From an uncultured Mycoplasmataceae bacterium (lineage in GTDB: Bacteria; Bacillota_I; Bacilli_A; Mycoplasmatales; Mycoplasmoidaceae): DNA of 64,000 nt. Location of the stretch: NCBI GenBank assembly GCA_949282725.1, contig CASDPP010000001.1:248001-312000 (forward strand), given 5' to 3'. Positions 11,441 to 22,863 of this stretch are shown here, one piece after another. The stretch's first letter is position 1. Every line of letters begins with the position of its first letter. The notes under the pieces are model-generated. The model had not been told where the DNA came from and searched no databases. It saw nothing but the letters and a program-made list of their open reading frames with translations. The position numbers and the translations under genes were made by a program.

Positions 11441-12373
11441 TTAAACTTTTTTATTAATTTTTTTTATGTTTTTAATGTATTCGTTTGCTGAATTATAGCC
11501 TGATTCTTTTAATTTGTAATCAATTACTGCTGATTCTATTAAATCACTCATGTTTCTACCAGGAGTGATTGGCAAAACGTATTTAGGGATTTTTACACCA
11601 CAAATTTCGGTGTATTTGTTTTCTGTTCCTAATCTTTCGAAACTACCAACAGATGTATTTTCTAATTTTTGTAATTCAATTACTAAATTTATATCAGACT
11701 GTTTTTTAACTTTTTCAATTCCAAACATTCTAGAAACATCTAAAATCCCAATTCCTCTCACTTCAATGAAATTATTGCAAGTATCATTCGGCTTACCATA
11801 TAATCTATTCCCTATATTAGCAATATCTATTGCATCGTCACCAATAAAAATATGTCCTTTTTTAACAAGTTCCATTGCTACTTCAGATTTACCAACACCA
11901 GATTCTCCTGTAATTAATACGCCTAATCCGAATAAATCTATTAATGTTCCGTGGAATAAATTATATTTTGCTAACTTTTCATTAATTCATTGACCAACTC
12001 TTAAATGTAAAGAAGAAGAACTCAATGATGTTTTTAAAATTGGAGTTTTATATTTTTGTGCAACCTTTAATAAAGTCTTAATGTGTTTATCAAAACGAGT
12101 TGTAACGATAATAACAGGAGGAGATAATTTTAAAATAGCATTTATTTTTCTAATAATTTCTTTTTCTGATTTTAATGACGATAAATATTTAAATTCATTT
12201 GTACTTCACAAAATAGGTGACATTTTGTTGTTAAAATAAACCTCACCAGCTAATTCAATACCTGTTCTATTTAATACTGGAATAGAAATTACATTATTTG
12301 TATTCCCTTTATAAATAACCTCAAAGAAATTAAATTGTTTTAACAGGTCATTTACAGTAATAATATTATTCAT
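11441..12373 (-). CDS. hprK: HPr kinase/phosphorylase
   Basis: A 310-aa bifunctional enzyme that phosphorylates or dephosphorylates HPr on Ser46 and links sugar uptake to regulation. The N-terminal domain (1-130) is followed by Walker A GESGVGKSE (about residue 155), the catalytic GHIFIGDDAID region, and the HPrK signature EVRGIGILDVSRMFGIEKVK-like segment near residue 200. HPr itself is not in this window. TATAAT on the minus strand (attata at 12382-12387) lies 8 nt before the ATG with no ribosome binding site, suggesting a leaderless transcript starting inside the fhs-tilS-hprK run. Confidence 0.95.
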
Positions 12374-12388
12374 ACATTAATATTATAA

Positions 12389-13273
12389 TTACATGTACTT
12401 AATTAGTAAATAACTTGTTTTTTTATTTAAAAAAATTCCGTTTTGTAAACGATATAATCCATTTTTTTTTGAATTAATAAAATTAATTATTGAATATATC
12501 TTGTTTGTATTAATGTTTTCAATTTGTTTTTCCCTTAAGAAATTATAAATTAAATAAAATTGATGAATTTCTTTTTGAGAATTAAAAAAAGATACATCAT
12601 AATTATTTTTCGATCATAGTTGATATTTTTTATTAATAACTGTATTAAGTTCTAAATTTTTTTTATTTCGTTTATTAATTTCATTAATAAATTTTTTTAA
12701 CTCTAAATCTGATCATGAATTAATAATTTTTCTTATTTTATTTCGTTCATAAATAGGCATATCATTAGTTTCATCAATACCATATGGAACATTTTTTATT
12801 TGACAATATTTTTCTAATTCGTTTTTATATTTACTAATAAGTGGTCGATAAATATTAAAAGATTTGTATGTTGATTTTTTCCTAATTCCTCAAAATAATG
12901 ATTTTGATTTTTTTTGTTTTTGGATGTATGCTGTTTCTAAAAAATCATTGTAATTATGACCTAAAATAATTGTGTTTGTTTTTGACTTGTATTTACTAAT
13001 TATTTTTTCATAAAAATTGTATCTTATCAATCTAGCTACATTTTGAAAATTTTTGCTTTTAAATTTTAAAAAATCTTTTTTTTTAACTCTTAAAATGTGA
13101 CAAGGAATATTATGCTTTTTTGCATAAGTTAGAACAATTTTTTCATCTCTTAAAGAACTATCTCTTTTTTGATAATTAACATGTGCAATGGCTAAAATTT
13201 GTTTTTGATATTTATCTAGTAAAGCCATTGAATCAGGGCCGCCTGAAACACCTGCAATAAATTTATTTAACAT
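12389..13273 (-). CDS. tilS: tRNA(Ile)-lysidine synthetase
   Basis: A 294-aa PP-loop ATPase that attaches lysine to C34 of the tRNA-Ile(CAU), changing its decoding to AUA. The PP-loop SGGPDSM sits at residues 10-16, followed by AIAHVNYQKRDSS and a GHNYNDFLET helix. The protein is short compared with E. coli TilS (432 aa), as in other mycoplasmas, where the C-terminal tRNA-binding domains are reduced. Its ATG lies inside the end of fhs (11-base overlap), so translation is probably coupled. AUA codons are abundant in this AT-rich genome, which makes the enzyme essential. Confidence 0.92.
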
Positions 13274-14834
13274 CTTTTCTTTTTGGAAGTCCTGGCATTA
13301 AAATAACTGAATTTGCAAAAGCAACAACTATTTTTGATCCATGATAAACAGCAACATCATTAATATGAAATGTAAAAGGCTTATCAATAATATTTATTTT
13401 TGGATCATCTGTAAAACTATATTGAGTTTTAGAAATACAAACATAATAATCATTTTGGTTTTTAATATTTTTAATTTTTTCTAATGCTTTTTCAGATATT
13501 TCAACATTTTTAGCTTTGTAACACTTTGTACAAATTTTATTTATTTTAGTGATAATATCATTTTTTAATTCATAAAGTTTTTTTGGATAATTGTTTTGAT
13601 TAGATAAAATAACAACTTCCTCAGCAAGAGAAATAATTCCTTTTGTTCCATTTACAAAATTGGTACATACAACATGATGAACTTTTTCATCATTTAACAT
13701 ATTTTCAATTAATTCAATTTCTTTTTTTGTATCTGTATGAAAATGATTAATCGCAACAACAAACGGAATATTATAGTTTCTAATATTATTGATGTGGGCT
13801 AATAAATTAGAAAAACCAATTTTTAATTTTTCTAAATTTTCATTTGTTAAATCTTCAATAGGACAATTACCATTGTATTTAATTGATCTAATTGATGTAA
13901 CTAATACAATAGAATCAGGCATCTTACCAATATGATCTGAAACAATATCAATAAATTTTTCACATCCCAAATCACTACCAAAACCTGCTTCTGTAACAAC
14001 ATAATCTGAAATGTTTAATGCTGTTTTAGTTCCAATGATTGTATTACATCCAATTGACAAATTTGCAAATGGACCACCATGAATAATGGCTAAATTACCA
14101 TCTGTTGATTGTGCTAAATTAGGTTTAAATGCATTTACTAATAAACTCATAACATTATCAATAACATTTAAATCTTTTACATATAAAGGTTTATTGTCTT
14201 TTGAATATGCAATAAGCATATTTTGAATTCTTTCTTTTAAATCTTCTCAATCCTTTGATAAACAAAAAATTGTCATTAATTCACACGCTGCTGTGATCAT
14301 GAAAGATGTTTTATATTTAATATTTCTTTTTTTATCAATTGTTAATTGTATATCTCTTAATGAACGATCATTAACATCCATTACTCTTTTTCAAACAATT
14401 TTATCTTGATCAATCTTTAATGGAGAATCTCAATATATTTCATTATCAATACATGCTGCAATGTAATTATTTGCAGTAGTGATTGCATGGATATCACCAG
14501 TAAAATGTAAGTTAATATCATCTTTAGGATGAACTTGTGAAAGACCGCCTCCGTTAGCGCCACCTTTATATCCTAAAGTAGGACCGATTGATGGTTCTCT
14601 CATAGAAACAATAGAGTTAAAATTAAGTTTATTTAATGCATCTGATAATCCGATTGAAATTGTAGTTTTTCCCTCACCTGCTGGTGTTGGCGATGTTGCA
14701 GTGACTAAAATTAATTTTTTATTTTTATTTGGCGTTGATGTAATTGGATTAATTTTTGCTAAATAATTACCAAAATAAATAACATTATTTTCATCAATTT
14801 TGTACTTTGCAATAATATCTTTAATTTTTTTCAT
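13263..14834 (-). CDS. fhs: formate--tetrahydrofolate ligase
   Basis: A 523-aa ATP-dependent enzyme making 10-formyl-THF from formate and THF. Diagnostic segments are PTPAGEGKTT (ATP site, about residues 50-59), MREPSIGPTLGYKGGANGGG, NLHFTGDIHAI and the C-terminal LMPGLPKR. Length is near the family norm of about 555. It supplies formyl groups for initiator Met-tRNA and purines. In this window pyruvate formate-lyase could provide the formate. A weak AGAGAGA precedes the ATG, and the 74-base divergent region with hrcA holds AT-rich promoter-like sequence. Confidence 0.95.
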
Positions 14835-14908
14835 TCTCTCTTTTATTAAAATGTAATTATATTATAATAATATAAATAATATTTTTTAGTTATTATTTTC
14901 TAAATTTT
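14835..14908. promoter_or_regulatory. divergent promoter region fhs / hrcA
   Basis: This 74-base intergenic region separates two divergent transcription units. A TATAAT at 14863-14868 on the plus strand is a candidate -10 box for hrcA (about 40-nt leader). The overlapping ATTATAATAATATAA is symmetric enough to serve fhs in the other direction. No CIRCE inverted repeat (TTAGCACTC-N9-GAGTGCTAA) is present, so no HrcA autoregulation is visible here. Confidence 0.45.
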
Positions 14909-15928
14909 ATGGATGTTAAATTAACAGAAAGACAAAAGATGATTTTTAAAATTGTTGTTGATGAATATATTAACAACGCTCAACCTGTAGGTAGCAAAGA
15001 AATTTTACATAAGTATAAATTAAATATTTCTTCGGCAACTATAAGAAATGAAATGGCTATTTTAGAAAAATATGATTTACTAGAAAAAACTCATACATCT
15101 TCCGGAAGAATTCCATCAACTAATGGCTATAAATACTATGATAAATATATTTCTAAATCTGAATTGTCAGATGATATAAGAAAAAGATTATCTGTTATTT
15201 TTGCTAATAGAAATTTATCTATTGATACTATTATTAATGAATCTGCCGAAATAATTAGTGAAATATTAAAACTTCCTTCTGTAATAACTACTTTTAACAA
15301 AGAAGATTTATTAAAAAGGTTTGAAATGATTGAGTTAAATGAAAATGAAGCGATGATTATTCTAGTAACATCTTCTGGTACTTTAAACAAAAGCGTTATT
15401 ACATTTAAAAATAAAAAACAATTATCAGACATATCAATTTGTATAAGAATATTTAATGATCGTTTGGTTGATACTCCGTTAAATAAAATTCAAAAAAAAT
15501 TTGAAAGTATTAAAGAAATCGTTAGATCTAAAGTACATGAATATGAATATTGTTTACAAAATATCATTAATAAAATTTTTGAAATGTATAAAACAACCCC
15601 TTATACACAAAAATCAAATGTGTCAGGTACAAAATTTTTAACAGTTCAACCCGAATTTAAAGATGTTGAAAAAATTAAAAATGTATTGGATATGTTAGAA
15701 AATTCAAATATTTGAAAACACATTTCTTATAATTTTGAAAAAAGTGGCGATACAAAAATTACTTTTTCAAATGAACTAGGTGTTAAAAATGTTTCTGTTG
15801 CTTCTACTTTAATCAATATTGATAACAAGAAACATCAACTATCTGTTGTTGGACCAGAAAGAATGCGATACAAAGATGTTAAGGGTGTTTTAGATTTTAT
15901 TAAAAAAGAAATTGAAAACTACAAATAA
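14909..15928 (+). CDS. hrcA: heat-inducible transcription repressor HrcA
   Basis: A 339-aa repressor that binds CIRCE operators of chaperone genes. The N-terminal winged helix is typical: LTERQKMIFKIVVDEYI, then QPVGSKEIL, ISSATIRNEMA and the SGRIPSTNGYKYY turn at residues 62-76. The GAF-like dimer domain follows and ends with SVVGPERMRYKDV, conserved in the family. One TGA Trp lies near residue 269. No CIRCE site is visible anywhere near this gene and no chaperone gene is in the window, so its targets must lie elsewhere. The next gene starts 1 base after its stop. Confidence 0.94.
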
Positions 15929-15929
15929 T

Positions 15930-16388
15930 ATGATTTATTTTTTAAAAAAATATAAATTTAAAAAAATTTATAAACGTTGTTGTAAATTGATTTCTAATCA
16001 AAAAATTCTATCTAAAAATGAGGATATAAAATCTTTTATTCTTATTACTTATATTATTAGTAATATAAAGAACATAACACTAAATGAAATAATTCTATCT
16101 ACTCATTTTATTAAAGCAACAAAAAGTATAGAAAAAAATAAATTGTCTGATTTTCAAAAACAAATGAGTTTTTTTGTTAAAAATGTTCAATGAATTAATT
16201 TATTGAAATCTTTACAAAACCTTTTTAAATTAAATTTTTCAACCAACCCAAAAAGAAAAATAAATCATAATCAAACTATTAGTTTTTTATCATTACTTAA
16301 AAATGTTCAAAAAAATATTGTTTTTTCTTTTAGTAAAAACTCTAATGAAATATTAGTTTTTTTAAATTTTATAAATCGTTATGAATAA
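15930..16388 (+). CDS. small basic protein of unknown function
   Basis: A 152-aa, Lys/Asn/Ile-rich, predicted alpha-helical protein without signal peptide, clear membrane segment or recognisable motif. The N-terminus (IYFLKKYKFKKIYKRCCK) is strongly basic. The ATG at 15930 is chosen because it is the first ATG after the hrcA stop (TAATATG), and the gene ends overlapping the dxs ATG by 8 bases (ATGAATAA), so it is coupled to both neighbours in one transcript. I do not recognise the family. It may be a lineage-specific nucleic-acid-binding protein, but this is only suggested by charge. Confidence 0.6.
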
Positions 16389-18054
16389 ATATCCAATTTT
16401 ATCAAAGTTAAAGTCTCCTACTGAGGTTCAAAAATATTCTTTAAATAAATTAGAATCTGTTGCCACTGAAATAAGACAGAAAATTATTGAATTAGCTAAA
16501 AATAATCAAATTCATTATTCAAGTAATTTAGGTGTTGTTGAATTAACTGTTGCTTTGGCAAAGTCCTTTAATTTTGAAAAAGATAAAATAATATTTGATA
16601 TCGGGCATCAATCCTATCCATATAAAATGTTAACCAACAGATTTAATGATATTGACAAAATTAGACAATACAAACATATTTGTGGATTTCAAAATGTTTT
16701 TGAATCTAAATATGATTATTGATCAGCAGGACATGCAGGAACATCTTTAGCAGCATTAATTGGATATTCAATTAATAATAAAAATTTCTTATGCTCTGTA
16801 ATTGGAAACGGAAGTTTAGAAAACGGTGAAAGTTTTGAGGCACTAAATAACATGTATAAAAATAAAAATACAATTATCATTTTGAATGATAATGAAATGT
16901 CTATTTCCCAACCAACAACATCTATTAATTTGATTACATTAAAAAACAAAAATAAAAGTAAAGCTTTTTTTAATAGTCTTGGTTTTAATTATTTATATCT
17001 TGCAGAAGGAAATAATATTTCAAAAATAATTTCTTCACTAAATAAAGCAAAAAAAATGTGTAAAAACAAACCAGTAGTTTTACATATTAAAACTAAAAAG
17101 GGTTTTGGAGATGTAAATGCATCAAAAGATAAAATAGGTTCTTATCATGTTATTAACTTGAACTTTCCTTATAAACCTTTTGGTGAAATTGCTGCTGAAT
17201 ATTTAATTAAATTAACAAAAAAAAATAAAAACATTCATATATTAAACCCTGCCATGAATATTGGTAGTTCTTTTTTAAAATATCAATTAGTATTTCCAAA
17301 TAATTATCATGATTTTGGGATATCTGAAGAATGTGTAGTTACTACAGCTGCTGCTATGAGTTTAAACAAATTAACTCCTGTTTGTGTTTTTTATTCAACA
17401 TTCATTCAAAGAAGTGTTGATCAAATCATTCATGATGTAGGAAGAATGAATCTACCGGTATTATTTTTAATTGATAAAATAGGATTATCAAATGATGGAG
17501 ATTCACATAATGGAATATATGATATTAATTTAATCAAAGCAATACCTAATTCGACAATAACTGTACCTAGAAATTATCAACAATTACAACAATTAATTGA
17601 TTTAGGTATAAAAAATAAAAAAGGTCCTTTTTTTATTAGATATCCAAAAACACCTTACATAACTCAAATAAATACTAAACAAAATAAAATTGAATTTGGC
17701 CAATGAGAATATATGATTCATAAACCAAAAAATAAGGTTTGTATTGTTTCATACGGTCCGTATATTGAACTAATTTATAACAAAATTAAAAATTTAAATA
17801 TTGATCTAATCAATAGTGTTTTTGTTACAAAATATGACATAAATAATTTTAAAAATTTATCTAAATATAACAAAATTATCTTCTACGAAAGGGAACATGA
17901 AGGTAATTTATTATTCAATGATTTTTGTAAGTCTAAATTTAATAAAAATCAAGCAATTGATGTTTGCTATAAAGGATACATTAAACACGGTAATGAAAAA
18001 CAACTTGATATTGATTTAAAGATGGATATTGATAGTATTTTAAAAACTATTTAA
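16381..18054 (+). CDS. dxs: 1-deoxy-D-xylulose-5-phosphate synthase (divergent)
   Basis: A 557-aa thiamine-diphosphate enzyme family member, the first step of the MEP isoprenoid pathway (pyruvate + glyceraldehyde-3-P). Landmarks in order are LGVVELTVAL, DIGHQSYPYK, SAGHAGTSLAA, the ThDP/metal region IGNGSLENGESFEALNN...LNDNEMSI, then GISEECVVTTAAA, YSTFIQRSVDQIIHDVG, and GDSHNG. The metal-ligand Asp of GDG is Asn143 here, the DGH loop is replaced by EGN, and the protein is some 60 residues shorter than E. coli Dxs. The catalytic Glu (GISEE), Arg (QRS) and His (SHNG) remain. No other MEP gene is in the window. Its end overlaps nagB by 8 bases. Confidence 0.85.
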
Positions 18055-18802
18055 TAGAAAAAGCAGCATCTAAATCAACAAAAACTGTTACATCTGGGTG
18101 AAACAATAATGATGTTACTGGTCAATTTTTATCATATTTATTTTCAAATAATTTAGAAATTGCTAAAGCCTTGTTTTTACCTGTAGCTATTAAAATAATT
18201 TTTTTAGCTTTTAAAATTGTTTTGATTCCCATAGTAATTGCTGTTTTTGGGACATTATTAATTTTATTATCAAAAAATCTAGCATTAGCTTCTCTAGTTG
18301 ATTCAGTGATTTTTACAATGTGAGTTTTTTTTGTTATTGGTGTCCCTGGTTCATTAAATGCAATGTGTCCATTAACACCTAATCCTAAAATTTGAACATC
18401 TATACCACCAGCTTTTTTTATCATTTCATCATATTTTTGATAGTTAGTTAAAGATGGAAAAAAAGTATTATTTTTGTTAATATTTATTTTATTAAATAAA
18501 TTTTCATCCATAAAGTTACGATATGATTGATTAAAGTATTTATGAGATAAATCAACATATTCATCTAAATTAAATGACTTAATATTTAAATAATCTGTTT
18601 TATTTTTTTTGTGATCTTCAATCAATGCGTTATATAGAGGAATTGGACTTGATCCTGTTGCTAAGCCTAAGATTGAAAACGAATTACCTCTTATAACTTT
18701 AATAACAATTTCAGCTGCTTGTTGACCAATTTTTTCTGAATCTTTACAAATATGTAATTTTGGTACATATTTCTTTTTAAATAAAGTATTTATACTTAAC
18801 AT
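18047..18802 (-). CDS. nagB: glucosamine-6-phosphate deaminase
   Basis: A 251-aa isomerase-deaminase converting glucosamine-6-P to fructose-6-P and ammonia. The family signatures are present: LGLATGSSPIPLY near residue 45, FNLDEYVDLSHKYFNQSY near 78, and the active-site IDVQILGLGVNGHIAFNEPG near 135. There is one TGA Trp. Together with nagA upstream (18-base gap) it completes breakdown of N-acetylglucosamine-6-P to a glycolytic intermediate. A TATAAT is also present 11 nt before the ATG (attata at 18814-18819), so an internal leaderless start is possible. Confidence 0.95.
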
Positions 18803-18820
18803 AACTAATAATTATTATAC

Positions 18821-19954
18821 TTAATAAACTTTTTTTCCTAATTTATATGTTTCTTTTAAATTTAAATTTTTATCTGTGATAACAAAATCTGCTTGGTATC
18901 CTTCTTTAATTAAACCTAAATAATGATCAACTTTTAAAGATTTAGCAGAATTATATGAAGACATTTTCATAATATCTATTAATGAACATTTAGTAACTTC
19001 ATATAAATTTTTAACGTTTAAATTATATGGTAGAATTGAACCAGCAATCACATTTTGATTGTCTCTTAAAAAACACACTGTATCTTTCTTAACTACAGGT
19101 AATGATCCTAACATATAATTACCATTTTTTAAACCTTTACAAGATAAACAATCTGTTACAATAATTAATTTATCTGAACCAATTGCATCATATGTATTTT
19201 TCATAACAATTGGATCAACATGATATTTATCACAAATCATTTCTGAATATATTGGAATATTTAAAAATACCGCATTAACTATTCCTGGTTCTCTGTGATG
19301 GAATCCTGATGTTTGATTATATAAGTGAATAATTCTACTTGCACCTAATTTGTTCGCTTGAATTGCTTCTTTTGCACTACAATTAGAATGTCCAACGGAA
19401 ACAAAAGTATTTTTATTTACAATTTTTTTTATGCTGCTCATGTTTTTAGATATTTCAGGAGCAATAGCAATAACTAATTTTTCATCTTTAAATTTACTTT
19501 TCATGTATGAAATTGTTTTCATATTTACTGGAGTAATGAATTTTTCGTTATGAGCACCTTTTTTTGCTTTTGAAATATACGGTCCTTCAGCAAATCACCC
19601 TAAAACAATGTTGTTTTTATCATATTTTAAAAAATCATTAAAGTTATTAGAAATTTTAATTAAATCTTTTTGGGAACATGTCACTGTTGTGGCAATAATT
19701 GATGTTACTCCTTCAGAAGTAATACTTTTAAAATAATTATCTAAATTAGTAAAATTCTTATTTGCAATTGAATTAAAATCAAAACCATAACCACCATGTG
19801 AATGTGATTCAATATATCCCGGTAACATGTATTTTGTTGATGAACTAAGTGGTTTTTTTGTTGGTGTTATTTTTTTAAACTTAGAACCTACAATTTCTAC
19901 ATTAGCATTAATTACTTTATCTAGTAAAACAACATTAACATTTTTTATTAACAT
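18821..19954 (-). CDS. nagA: N-acetylglucosamine-6-phosphate deacetylase
   Basis: A 377-aa amidohydrolase removing acetate from GlcNAc-6-P. Metal and substrate residues are all recognisable: HSH in PGYIESHSHGGYGFDF (about residues 50-65), the Glu of FAEGPY, the His of VGHS, the HLYNQTSGFHHREPG loop and the catalytic Asp of IVTDC. The ATG at 19954 (MLIKNVNV) is preferred to upstream alternative codons because it gives the usual N-terminal beta strand. It overlaps the end of the permease gene by 20 bases and precedes nagB, forming an amino-sugar use operon. Confidence 0.94.
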
Positions 19955-21503
19955 AACTTCTATCTTTTTTAAACAATGGTAATACAAATATTATAACTGA
20001 TATAACTATTAGTACAACAACTATCATAGTGACATGAACTATAAATTTTATCATCTCATCTGATGTGTCAAAATATCTATTTCCTGAATTGTTCAACGAG
20101 TAATAAATGCCAAGAATTAAATTTGAAAAAGATTGTATAACTACCATAGCCGAACCAAATATTACAATAGAGCTTGAAATAACAGCTGGCACATAGAAAT
20201 ATTTATCATTTATTGTTTTAATCTTTTTTGTTTTTCTATTTCTTAAAGCATCAATAATTGCAAAGTCAATACATAAAAATATAAAAAGAGACGTTCAATT
20301 AGCTAATAAATCCACTAAAGAATATAATTGACAAAGCTCTTTTTGAATTCCATATCCAGCGTCTCCATATTTACTTGTATCAATAAAAGCATATGCTCCA
20401 ATAAATGAAAAAACAACAAAAGAAATAAACGTTAAGAAGAAACAATATAAACATCCTGAAAAATTATTTTTGCTTGTTATTTTGTATTTAAAAAAATGTG
20501 ATAATCAAATTTCATTTAATGAAATTAAATCACCATAAAGTTTTGAAGAAAATAAAGCAAATCCATTAATAATACCCAATATTCCAAAGGCAATCATGAT
20601 ATTAATTGTTTTATATAATCATTCACAATTTAAACTATCTAATCAATTTCTAAAGTCTTGTCCAGATACTGAACCATCACTTGAAAGCATTAAAGAAATT
20701 GATATCAATAAGTCTAGTGCTGAAACAATAATTAATCCAAATAATAAAGCCTTTGGTAATTTTACAGGTTCTTTCATTTCATTTTGAATACTAGCAGCCC
20801 CATAAAAACCATCAAAAACAAAAAATACTGAAGGAATTGATACCATTACCCCTAATAATGGGTAATATTCTTGAAACAACTTTGCTTTACCATAATCTGG
20901 TGTTGGTTGTGGGTGTGGTTGTCCGTTGTTAATACCCAAATACACATAACCAATTATTGCAGCAAAAATTATCGGAATAAATTTAACTGAAGTAATTATT
21001 CAATTTTGAATGTTTGTAGCTTTTGCTGACATACCTGAAATAAAAATAAATCATGTTGAGATTAAAAAAGAAATAATTGCTGATCAATATCATGGCATGG
21101 TTGCTATTCAAGTATTTGGAAACGTTTGTTGTATTGTTAAAACAACATAATATGGCATAACAAAATAATTAAGTGGTAAGTAAATATAAACCATAAAGTT
21201 TTTTGCTGCATCATATAAATACTTATTACAAAACTTCTTAACTCAACCAATAATTCCTTGATTGTTTTGTGGTGTTGCTGAACAAACTTCATTAAAAGTT
21301 AAACCTAAACAAATAATTCCAATAATTGCAATAATTCATGCAATTAATGATAAATAAATAGAATTTCCAGTATTTAATAATATTTCATTATTTTTTAGAA
21401 AAATACCAGCACCAATAGAACTACCAATCACTAATGTTGTTGCTGAAACAAAAGATAGTTTTTTTCTTTTTAATAGATTTTTTCTATTTCTAATATTAGA
21501 CAT
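19935..21503 (-). CDS. amino acid permease, APC superfamily
   Basis: A 522-aa transporter with about 12 to 13 hydrophobic segments and many TGA Trp codons. The N-terminal pattern LSFVSATTLVIGSSIGAGIFLKN is the unwound-helix substrate region (GSGIGAGIF-like) of the APC family. A conserved FFVFDGFYGAASIQNEMKEP segment in the middle matches the FxxFxGFE-like loop of amino-acid antiporters. The substrate cannot be assigned. It is the first gene of the permease-nagA-nagB run, overlapping nagA by 20 bases, so it may be regulated with amino-sugar catabolism. A TATAAT lies about 15 nt upstream of the start. Confidence 0.82.
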
Positions 21504-21542
21504 ATTAAGAATTATTTTATTATAATATAAATAATATATTTT

Positions 21543-22199
21543 ATGGAAACAAGAGTTCAAAAATACAAATTGTATCGTGAACAAATCATAAATGAATCTG
21601 TTTTTTTAGATTCTATTTTTAATGAATCACAAGAAATTCAAAAATATAAAAAAAGAATTAATAATATTAATGATTCAATTTTGGATAATTTGAACATAAA
21701 TTCAAATAAAATATTAAATCCTGTAATTATTAATAAAAATGATCAATTAGCAACTTGTAGAAATATCATCAAAATATCTGAAATTATATACTCTGAAAAT
21801 CTAAATAAGATTATTCAAGAAATTAATGAACTAAATAATTCTGTTTATGATGATTCAATTTTAAAAAAAGGTAAAATATCAGAAAATTGAATGAATCAAA
21901 AAAATGAGTATAAAACTTTAAAATCATTTGATAAAGTGATTAATTCCACAAAAGAAAAATGAACTAATTTTCAAACAAATTTTTATAAAAAAGATAATGT
22001 TGATTCTGATATTGATTCAGCAACAGAACTAATAAAAAAAATTGAATTGAATAGTGTTCAAAAAATAGACGAGCAAATGTTAAAAAAATATAGCAAAAAA
22101 ACTGTTAATAAAAAAATCTTTTCTATTTCATTATTTTTTGTTTGTTTTTTATACATTGTTACATGTATTATTTTTTTAATTCACTTAATAATTAATTAG
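21543..22199 (+). CDS. tail-anchored helical protein of unknown function
   Basis: A 218-aa protein, mainly charged alpha-helix with coiled-coil character and two TGA Trp codons. It ends in a basic stretch (KKYSKKTVNKK) followed by one hydrophobic segment of about 24 residues at the extreme C-terminus, the layout of a tail-anchored membrane protein with its bulk in the cytosol. No enzyme motif is visible. It is followed after 10 bases by cmk, which has its own AGAAGGAG site; the position just upstream of cmk-der resembles a small conserved gene in the same location in M. genitalium and M. pneumoniae. Function not known. Confidence 0.65.
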
Positions 22200-22209
22200 A
22201 AGGAGTAAT

Positions 22210-22863
22210 ATGAAACAAAAATTTTATCAAATTGCAATTGATGGCCCAGCAGGAAGTGGAAAAAGTACTATTGCTAAATTAATAGCAAAAAAACTTAATT
22301 TTTTATTTATTAATACCGGCGGGATGTTTAGATGCTGTGCTATAGCATTACAAAATACTAATTTAAAAGATAAAAAAGCTGTTTCTAAAGTTCTAAAATC
22401 TATTAGTATAGATTTAAAAAACGATTTACTATTTTTAAATGGCGTTGATGTAACAAAACAAGCAACAGAAAGTAAAATATCACTTTTGGCAAGTGATATT
22501 GGCAAAATACCTGAAGTAAGAATATTTTTGCTAAAAGAACAAAGAAAGATATCTCAAGGTAATAATGTTGTAATTGAAGGAAGAGATACAACAACATGTG
22601 TTTTTCCAAATGCTATTTTAAAAGTTTATATGACTGCTAGTATTAAAGAAAGAGCGCGTCGAAGATGAGAACAATTAAAAAGATCTGTTCCTTATCAACA
22701 AATATTAGATGATATTATCAAAAGAGATTATCAAGATACACATCGTAAAATAGCTCCATTAAAAGTTGCTAAAGACGCATTTATTATTGAAGAGGATGAT
22801 ATAACGGTTGATCAAGCAGCCGATAAAATCATTAATAAATTTAAAGAATTAGTCAATGTTTAG
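22210..22863 (+). CDS. cmk: cytidylate kinase
   Basis: A 217-aa nucleoside monophosphate kinase (CMP/dCMP + ATP). The P-loop [12 protein letters not shown] is at residues 12-23, followed by [10 protein letters not shown], the CMP-binding region and [13 protein letters not shown] with the conserved Arg-Asp. There is one TGA Trp after the RARRR lid. A good AGAAGGAG ribosome binding site lies 7 bases upstream of the ATG. The stop overlaps the der start by 8 bases, the conserved cmk-der pair of Firmicutes and mycoplasmas. Confidence 0.96.

Noticed and set aside
14835-14908. CIRCE operator upstream of hrcA
   Set aside because: No TTAGCACTC-N9-GAGTGCTAA or close variant is present in the gap or noted elsewhere in the window.
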